NCBI GenBank assembly: GCA_030432015.1
Contig: JAUIHJ010000537.1
Span: 1 to 5,881, forward strand
DNA: 5,881 bases
From: a bacterium
Lineage (GTDB): Bacteria > Planctomycetota > Planctomycetia > Pirellulales > Pirellulaceae
Direction of reading: 5' to 3'
Part shown: one piece after another, positions 1-5,700 of the stretch
Numbering within the stretch: position 1 is the stretch's first letter
Layout: the number at the start of each line of letters is the position of its first letter
The notes under the pieces: generated by a model
The model's database searches: none
Told to the model about the DNA's origin: nothing
The model's input: the letters and a program-made list of their open reading frames with translations, nothing else
Program-made: the position numbers and the translations under genes

Positions 1-1
1 C

Positions 2-601
2 ATCCAGGTCGTCTCCACCGCGTTGTGGCAGAACCCGCGAAACCGCCTGGACGTTAATGATGACGGGTTTGTTACGCCCCAGGACGTGGTCATCATCATC
101 AACCGCCTCAACAGCGGGCCCGGAGGCTCCATTCTGGATCCCGATGTGACGCCTGCGCCACCTCCATACTATGATGTCAACGGCGACAACATCGTCTCGG
201 CGAATGATGTCTTGATTGTTATCAATGCCATCAATGCTAATGCCGGAGGGGGTGAGGGCGAAGGTTTCTACGGTGACATCGTGCATGTCGGCGAAGGTGA
301 ATCAGCGCTTGCCGATGGTGACGGATTCAGCTTCCTGTCGCTGCACAGCGCGAAGACGACGGGCAGCAACGATGTCGCATCGCAGAAATCCTCGTCAAGC
401 CATGAGCCTGGCTACTTTGACCAACTAGGCCGTGGAAACGCCCTGCCCTTCGTCGCAACGTCACGCGCCGTTTCGTCGTCCGCCACGGCACGGTCGATCG
501 TTCAAACCGATGGCACCGACGACGATCAGACACTCGACGAGTTTGTCGGTGATGTGGCCGGAGCGTTCGGTGATGGAGATTTCCTCGACGAGTTGCTGTG
601 A
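2..601 (+). CDS. C-terminal part of a large exported protein with dockerin-like repeats (5' end outside window)
   Basis: The frame is open from the left window edge, so about 199 C-terminal residues are visible; TTG at 23 is internal, not a real start. Two EF-hand-like dockerin repeats stand out. The first starts at nt 50 (DVNDDGFVTPQD) and the second at nt 173 (DVNGDNIVSAND). Both have acidic or Asn residues at calcium positions 1, 3, 5 and 12; the second has Asn where Gly is usual. A Pro-rich linker of about 18 residues separates them. A GGGEGEG linker (about nt 245-265) follows, then a Ser/Ala-rich stretch and an acidic end (DDDQT...FLDELL) at TGA 599-601. In planctomycetes this module typically closes very large secreted or surface proteins. 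The neighbouring convergent gene ends in a paralogous module. The function of the missing N-terminal part cannot be told from here. A dockerin-like fold with calcium binding is likely; a cohesin partner is inferred. Confidence 0.85.
   Translation: MQVVSTALWQNPRNRLDVNDDGFVTPQDVVIIINRLNSGPGGSILDPDVTPAPPPYYDVNGDNIVSANDVLIVINAINANAGGGEGEGFYGDIVHVGEGESALADGDGFSFLSLHSAKTTGSNDVASQKSSSSHEPGYFDQLGRGNALPFVATSRAVSSSATARSIVQTDGTDDDQTLDEFVGDVAGAFGDGDFLDELL
29..238 (+). other. Dockerin type I-like calcium-binding pair in gene 1
   Basis: The pair begins at NPRNRLD and ends at VINAINAN. Each half has a calcium loop (DxNxDxxVxxxD pattern) followed by a hydrophobic helix (VVIIINRLN and VLIVINAIN). The same architecture occurs near the end of gene 2. 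Compared with gene 2, the linker between the halves is Pro-rich (PDVTPAPPP) instead of Gly/Glu-rich. Confidence 0.8.
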
Positions 602-867
602 TTGCCGATCGTGGACGGATGCGACGGCGTTGATGCATTGATCGCGTGGCTCGACGCGTACGATAATCGGCGAGGCTGGTACGGTGCGCCGGCGCGCCCC
701 GGCGACTGCGATGGCGTCACGGGTGGTCGACTTGTGGATTCGGCTGCGGGACGATCACGACTCATTTCGTCGAATTAAGCAATTCAGGCAGCCAGCGTTG
801 ATTTCTGCGCGATCAATTGTCGCATGGCACCTGCGAGCGGCACCGGCACGACCCGTAAGTTCGCTTC

Positions 868-888
868 GGTCGCCCGCGCGTGGCGACC
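868..888. other. Perfect 7-bp stem-loop
   Basis: GGTCGCC (868-874) is the exact inverted complement of GGCGACC (882-888), with a 7-nt loop CGCGCGT. There is no T-run on either side, so a classic intrinsic terminator is unlikely. The 10-bp palindrome TTGCGCGCAA (894-903) and the stem GTTCG/CGAAC (920-924/931-935) follow within 50 bp. Confidence 0.5.
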
Positions 889-940
889 AATGGTTGCGCG
901 CAATGCCGCGCCCGGCCATGTTCGTTTCTTCGAACGGACG

Positions 941-999
941 CGCCGGGTTACAAGAAATCAGTGCCGGCCGCATCATGTTCACGTCAAAACGTATGAGCG
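941..999 (+). repeat. Direct repeat copy A, left of the IS remnant
   Basis: This copy aligns without gaps to 2575-2633, with 46 of 59 positions identical. The conserved blocks are CGYCGGGTTACAAG, TGCCGGCCGCATCA and ACGTCAAA. Weaker similarity continues with small gaps to about 1021. Both copies have the same orientation, and together they bracket the decayed transposon. Confidence 0.75.
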
Positions 1000-1047
1000 T
1001 GGGATGAATGGCGAGAAGTCGAAACCAACACAACGACTACCCTCGCT

Positions 1048-1076
1048 GGCACAGTTTGAAGTTTCGCGATTTGCTG
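1048..1076 (+). repeat. Candidate left terminal inverted repeat of the IS remnant
   Basis: Read 5'->3', blocks GGC, CAG, TTTGA, TT, CGC and GCTG occur in order. They match the reverse complement of 2550-2574, in the same order, with a few small gaps and mismatches. The spacing differs by several bases, so this is suggestive only. Confidence 0.3.
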
Positions 1077-1085
1077 GGTATCGAC

Positions 1086-1337
1086 TTAGATTGGTATCGC
1101 AATGAAGGCGTGGCCAGCCCACGACGAGATCGTGGCACTCCCACCCTTCATGATGAAGGCCCCGCCAATGATTGCCGTCCCTGACTCCTGCTCCAGACTC
1201 AAGTCCTTCGCGAGCGACACCTGACCCACGCCGCTGGCACGAACGATGATGGGGCGAATCGTCCTGGCATGCATCATGCACCTGGGCCGGATGACCTGCA
1301 GTGCCGCCGTCGCGGCGATCGCGGCCGCGCTGGTCCA
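1086..1337 (-). pseudogene. Possible fragment of a beta-repeat protein, unrecognised
   Basis: On the minus strand a frame is open for about 83 codons, from just after TGA (1340-1338) to TAA (1088-1086). An ATG pair at 1277/1274 would give a 63-residue product. Three roughly 15-residue stretches line up: SGVGQVSLAKDLSLEQE, SGTAIIGGAFIMKG and GSATISSWAGHAFI. They share a Gly/Ser start and alternating small and hydrophobic residues, as in beta-helix or polymer-forming repeat proteins. I cannot name a family. The frame lies inside the 5' third of the IS remnant, antisense to where the transposase N-terminus should be. It could be an inserted gene scrap or a chance open frame. No ribosome binding site was identified. 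Confidence 0.25.
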
Positions 1338-1437
1338 TCATGGTGAGCTGACCCGCTCCCCCGGCTGGTCCGCGATGGCAGAAGCACGATTTCAACCAGC
1401 CGCTAATCCGAATGCTGTTGGTCAAGGAGAAGAAACG

Positions 1438-2540
1438 GGCAAGTTCATGTTCCTGATTGACGCGATACGGATCAGCCAGTCCGGCAAGAAGGCGCAAGAC
1501 ACCCTCGGTGCAGGCAGCCGGACATGTTGCAAGATCAAAAAGGGCTTTCGCGGCAACGACAGCAAGGTCGGTCGCAAGCACGTCCCGAGCTTCACCTGCG
1601 GACTGCTGATCACGGCGCCGGGAATCCGCATGCCGCTGCAGATCCCTCGCCGAACCAAAGATTGCCGTGCCGAGCACGGTTTCGAGCACATGTCCACGGC
1701 CGAAACCGCTGCCGAGATGATTCGCGCGCTTCCCGTTGATGAGGACGCCGAAGTCGTGGTGCTGGGCGATACCGCCTACGAATCGAAAGGCGTCGAAACA
1801 GTTTGCGCTGAGAAGGGATGCCCCCGGGGATTTCCGGCCAACCTCGAACGGGTTTACGAAGGACCGACTGGGCAGCGTCCCAAGTTGCGATCTCGACGGA
1901 AGGATCGGACAAGTCTGTCGCTAAAGACCACCAGGCCTTGAGCATCTACGGGGCAAGTAGGCCGATTGCAGGCGTCTGTCGACGTGGCGTGTGGGGCCGA
2001 AAATAAAACCACGCGTGTACTACGTCTGTCAGGAGAAGCTTGCCGTGCGAAGCGTTGGCGACGTGCAACTTGATTTTCGACAATGAAACCAGACTCAAGG
2101 AATGCGACGCCCGACGTCGTGAAGTTTCTGCTGACCAACGCGTTAAGGATGAGCATGAGTGCGGTGTTGGAATTGTCTTCGTCGCAATGGCAGATCGAGC
2201 TGTATTTCAAGGAGCTGACATCGACGATCGGTTTTCGCAGGACAGCTTCATCGACTTCCGCGCCATGGCGGCAGGGGTAATGGGTGAACGTTGCGATTGC
2301 GGCGGTGCTGTACCTGGAGCACGAGCGAATCACGTACATCCAAGATCGCAGACTCAGCAAAGATCGGCGACCGTGACGGCCGCGTCAACGGCTGCACGGT
2401 CTGTGCCATGCCGTGCGGCAGTCGGCTGACCAAGGGCGATGGAGGTCCATCGGAAAAGGCAAAAAACTTTCGGTGGACTCAAGAGGCTGCCACGTTTGCG
2501 CGCAGCAGATAAGCCGCTGGGATACAGAGTCACCGCATGA
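1438..2540 (+). pseudogene. IS4-family DDE transposase, degenerate
   Basis: Conserved blocks appear in the correct order but in changing frames. Frame 1 gives FMFLIDA (first Asp, nt 1459), then HVPSFTCGLLIT, VVVLGDTAYES (second Asp, nt 1768), and ERVYEGPTGQRPKLRS to TGA 1939. Frame 2 from about 1952 gives ADCRRLS...RVGPKIKPRVYYV and SVGDVQLDF, with TAG at 1958. Frame 1 from about 2074 gives FSTMKPD...TPDVVKFLLTNA and WQIELYFKEL (Glu, nt 2197). Frame 3 gives DSFIDFRAM. Frame 1 from 2281 gives WVNVAIAAVLYLEHERITYIQ and, past TGA 2374, RQRLHGLCHAVRQ. Frame 3 then gives TFGGLKRLPRL...YRVTA to TGA 2538-2540. Further stops include TAA 2278. The Asp-Asp-Glu spacing (about 103 and 143 residues) suits IS4 enzymes. 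The N-terminal third upstream of 1438 is not recognisable. This is a dead gene. Confidence 0.85.
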
Positions 2541-2549
2541 AAAGCTGTG

Positions 2550-2574
2550 CAGCAGCGTAATGTCAAACCTGGCC
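2550..2574 (-). repeat. Candidate right terminal inverted repeat of the IS remnant
   Basis: Its complement carries GGC, CAGG, TTTGA, TT, CGC and GCTG in the order seen at 1048-1076. It starts ten bases after the transposase stop (2538-2540), where a right end is expected, and is directly followed by direct repeat copy B. Confidence 0.3.
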
Positions 2575-2633
2575 CGTCGGGTTACAAGATCCCATTGCCG
2601 GCCGCATCAGGGCAACGTCAAAGCGCGTCAGCG
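2575..2633 (+). repeat. Direct repeat copy B, right of the IS remnant
   Basis: This is the partner of 941-999, with 46 of 59 ungapped positions identical. Its end overlaps the left arm of the stem-loop at 2625-2662. That stem is not present in copy A, so the shared part is the GGGTTACAAG...GCCGGCCGCATCA...ACGTCAAA core and not the hairpin. Confidence 0.75.
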
Positions 2634-2662
2634 AGGCAAGCATCGAGAACGCTCGCTGACGC
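2625..2662 (-). terminator. Strong stem-loop downstream of gene 2, possible terminator
   Basis: GCGTCAGCGAG (2625-2635) and CTCGCTGACGC (2652-2662) form a perfect 11-bp stem with a 16-nt loop. It lies about 68 bp past the stop of gene 2. On the minus strand the stem is followed by GCTTTG, only a short T stretch, so intrinsic termination would be weak. It could instead protect the mRNA 3' end. Confidence 0.4.
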
Positions 2663-2687
2663 TACCGGCCATCGCTGCCGGTGAGCG
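2660..2687 (-). other. Second, overlapping stem-loop downstream of gene 2
   Basis: CGCTACCGGC (2660-2669) pairs with GCCGGT plus AGCG (2677-2682, 2684-2687), with one bulged G and a 7-nt loop. It shares bases 2660-2662 with the neighbouring stem, so the two compete at their edge. No T-run follows on either strand. Confidence 0.4.
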
Positions 2688-2729
2688 TTGACATTGAAAT
2701 CCCGCCAGGCCCTGACGCCCGGGGGACGC

Positions 2730-5700
2730 CTATTCCTTGAGTCCGCCGCTCCATGCCAGGTCGGCATCGTACGCCTGATAGAGGGCGTCCAACTCCAGTT
2801 CTTCGCGTTCCTCGGTGACTCGGTCCCAATCCGCGAACAGTGAGTCGCGATCTTCCACAGCAGGCTGCTGCGTAACCTGGGGCTGGGTCGCCGGGATGCT
2901 CGGCTGGGTTGCCTCGACCTGCTGGCTGGCGTATTGAGGTTGGCTGACGATCAAGCTCGGGCCGCCGAAGAAGTTGCTCAGATCCTCCGAGGTTGCAGGC
3001 AGGTCAAAGGAGTCTCCCTCACCTTCGGCCGCAGCTCCACTCAGGACATGATTGTTCAGGTAATTGACGACCTTGAGCACATCGTTGGGGGTTTGGTAAC
3101 CGTCGCCGTTGACATCGTAATAGACGATCGCTCCGGCCTCGCCTTCGCCACCTCCGCCGAGCATTACCGAGTTCAGACGATTGACGCCCAGCAAGGCATC
3201 GCGTGGTGTGACTTGGCCGTTGTTATCGACGTCGTACGGGTTCCGTGGATTTTGGAAGATGGCTTCGCCTTCACCGCCGGCACCAGAGGTAATCGTGATG
3301 GAGGTCAGGCCCAGGTTAATGCGATCGATATCGACCGGATCGGTCGGCTCGAACAGCAGCGTATCGTGCAGGGGTGAAATGTCCGCCGGATCGACGAAGA
3401 ATTCGGCGACGCCGGGTCCTTCAGCACGCAAGGTGATGATGCCCAGGAGCTGTTCATCGGGGCCGAGTGGAGTCGCGGAACTTTGGAAAGCTCCGTATTC
3501 ATTGATGATGTTGATTCCCGCCGTTCCTGAGAGCCCGTTGGTGTCGAACTCCGGCCCACCGGCGCCGGCAAAGTTGCGTGGGTTTCCTGGCGTCGGACTC
3601 TGAGGGATCGTAGAAACAAGTTCGGAATCAAACAGCAAGTCCATATAGGCTGCGAAGATGCCGAGTTGATCCGTGGGATTCCCGCTGCCATCGTCCGTAC
3701 GCAGATCCTGACCATAGACGCGAAGTTGGAAGGTCGAACCGTCTGCGACTTGCGAGATCACACCGCCGGCCGCGTTGGTCGTTTCGATTCGGTAGTTGAT
3801 GTCCTTGGCACTGGTGCCAACTTGCGCGGTGACCGTGGCGGTCGCCGACTGGCCTTCGCCATTTCGCACAGTGTAGGTGAACTGTTCGGTGCCGAAGAAC
3901 CCAGGCCGGGGCGTGTAGGTCAAACGCGTCATGCCGTTGGTAATCAGCACGGTTCCGCCGTCGCTCCGCGTACCCACGTTGGTAATTTCGAGCGGCGGGC
4001 TGTTGGTGAAGTCATTTGCCAGCACGTCAAGAACATTGCTCGAACTGTTGGCTGCAACATGGAACGTGTTGTCGACCGCATTCAGGCCCGCATCACCCGT
4101 AATCTTGAGCGTGTGAGTCAGCTTGGGAGCACTCGGGGTATTGGAATTCACGAACCGTTGTTCTTGGATCTCCACCGGCAACGGCGGCTCGAACAATAGT
4201 GTGTCGTTGAACGGTGAAATATCGGCCGGGTCGCCCTTGAAGTTGGCTTCACCGATCGAATTCGCCGACATGGGCACCGAAAACAGCAGGAATTCGCCGG
4301 GTCCGAGCGGATTATTCAGGGCCGTTTGGAAGGCCCCAACCTCGTCAATCAGACCCGGGATACCCGAGTTTCCTGAAACGACGTTGGAATATTCCGGGCC
4401 GTACACGATGTCACCGGCAACCGACACCAGGCGGAAGTCATAGAGCACGTCGAGGTAGGCAGCCGCGACGCCACGTCGGTCCACGGGATCTCCGTCACCA
4501 TCGTCGTTACGCAAGTCCTGCACGTAAACCTTCAGGAGGAACTGGTTGCCCGATTCGATCGTAGTCAGAGAATTGCCGTTCAGGTCGGTCGTATCAACTC
4601 GATACTGGACGAGGTCATTCGCCTGGTCGCCAGGTTGGATATGGACCGTCACGGTCGTTGACGCTTGAACGGGGCCTCCCAATTCCTCGGGACGCTGATT
4701 CTGAATCGTGTAGGTGAATTGATCGGTCCCGCCAACTCCTGGATTGGGAGTGTAGCGGAGCACGTCGTCTTCCGGATCCGGTGTGCCTGCGCGGTCGATG
4801 GTGACGAAGCCGAGTTGCGCCGGTGTGACGTCAACCAGTTCGATGCTCGGGTACAGCCCCGCAATGTCGTTGCTCAAGACATCCAAAATGTTCAGCGACG
4901 AATTGGTCGTCACTTCGAAGGAGTCGTCAATGGCGAACGGATTGTCAAATGGTGGCAGGATTGTAACCGAGACCGTCGCGGTATCCATGATGCCGTTTTG
5001 GTCGGAGATCGTGTAGGTAAACGATTCGTTGCCAAAAAAGTCCTCACGGGGCGTGTAGCTCACGAAGTCTCCAGCGGCCGAAATATTCACGCGGCCGCCG
5101 CGATCCGGGGTCCCCACTTCGGAGACAAAGATTGGACCGTTGAAGCTCGAAATGTCGTTCGCCAAGACAAAGATCGGGTTGGCAACGCTGTTTTGGATGA
5201 TCTCCGCGGTGTCATCAATGGCGTCCGGTCGATCGTTCAGCAACTGCACAACGTAGTCTTCGACTTCGCCGGCGCCGGCAGGTCCTGTCGGCCCGATGAC
5301 ACTTTCGTAGCCCAAGCGAAAACGGGCGTAAGTCTGGCCAGGTACGGCATCAGCGGGAACGTTGATGACGTAGGTATATTCGCCCGTCGCTTTGCGGTCG
5401 GCCGAGATGACCTGTTCACCGGGATCCGTAAACACACCGTTCCTGTTGAAGTCGAACCAGGCGTTCAGCCGTGCCGGAGCGTTAATGCCGGTATTGATGT
5501 CGACGGTGATTTCGCTGGAGGAACCGGGGAAGAAGATGTTATCGAAGGTGACCCCATCTTCGTCATTGGGGAACCCGTCGTTGTCGTCCCCCTTTGCATT
5601 GGTGCTTGGCAGGCCATCGGCTTCCACGTCGAAAAACGTCCCCAGACTCAGGCCGGCCAGCATGCCGTGCGAGGCGCCGTTGGCCGCCACGGTCGTGCCA

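Larger units (their letters stand above)
602..1047. other. Spacer without a recognisable gene
   Basis: No frame here gives protein I recognise. The gene 1 frame stays open past its TGA for 58 codons, to TAA at 776-778, but the translation looks non-specific. What the stretch does hold is three small palindromes or hairpins at 868-936 and the first copy of a diverged direct repeat at 941-999. No convincing promoter or T-tailed terminator was seen. Confidence 0.6.
1048..2574 (+). mobile_element. Decayed IS4-type insertion sequence, about 1.5 kb
   Basis: The interior contains a broken IS4-type transposase. The boundaries are tentative and come from an imperfect inverted repeat: GGCaCAGTTTGA (1048-1059) at the left matches the complement of TCAAACCTGGCC (2563-2574) at the right. 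Inward of these, CGC and GCTG blocks also match. The implied length suits an IS4-type element with one transposase gene. The element is certainly immobile by itself. The transposase lies on the + strand, facing the 3' end of gene 2. Confidence 0.55.

Noticed and set aside
23..25. TTG at 23 as the start of gene 1
   Set aside because: The frame is open upstream to the window edge and the dockerin motif begins almost at once, so the codon is an internal Leu.
979..1689. Minus-strand open frame of 236 codons opposite the IS remnant
   Set aside because: It runs codon-for-codon antisense to the readable transposase frame and contains no recognisable domain; long antisense frames are expected in GC-rich coding DNA.
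1854..2360. Minus-strand open frame of 168 codons
   Set aside because: It lies antisense to conserved transposase blocks and shows no family resemblance.
2040..2429. + strand frame of 129 codons as an independent gene
   Set aside because: Only its SFIDFRAM stretch is meaningful, and that belongs to the frameshifted transposase.
941..2633. Repeats A and B as a CRISPR-like array or as the target-site duplication of the IS
   Set aside because: There are only two copies, 1.6 kb apart, so this is no array; a target-site duplication of an IS4 element would be around 10 bp, not 60.
2934..4443. Several + strand open frames of 100-177 codons inside gene 2
   Set aside because: They are shadows of the minus-strand modular gene, whose domains are clear and continuous.
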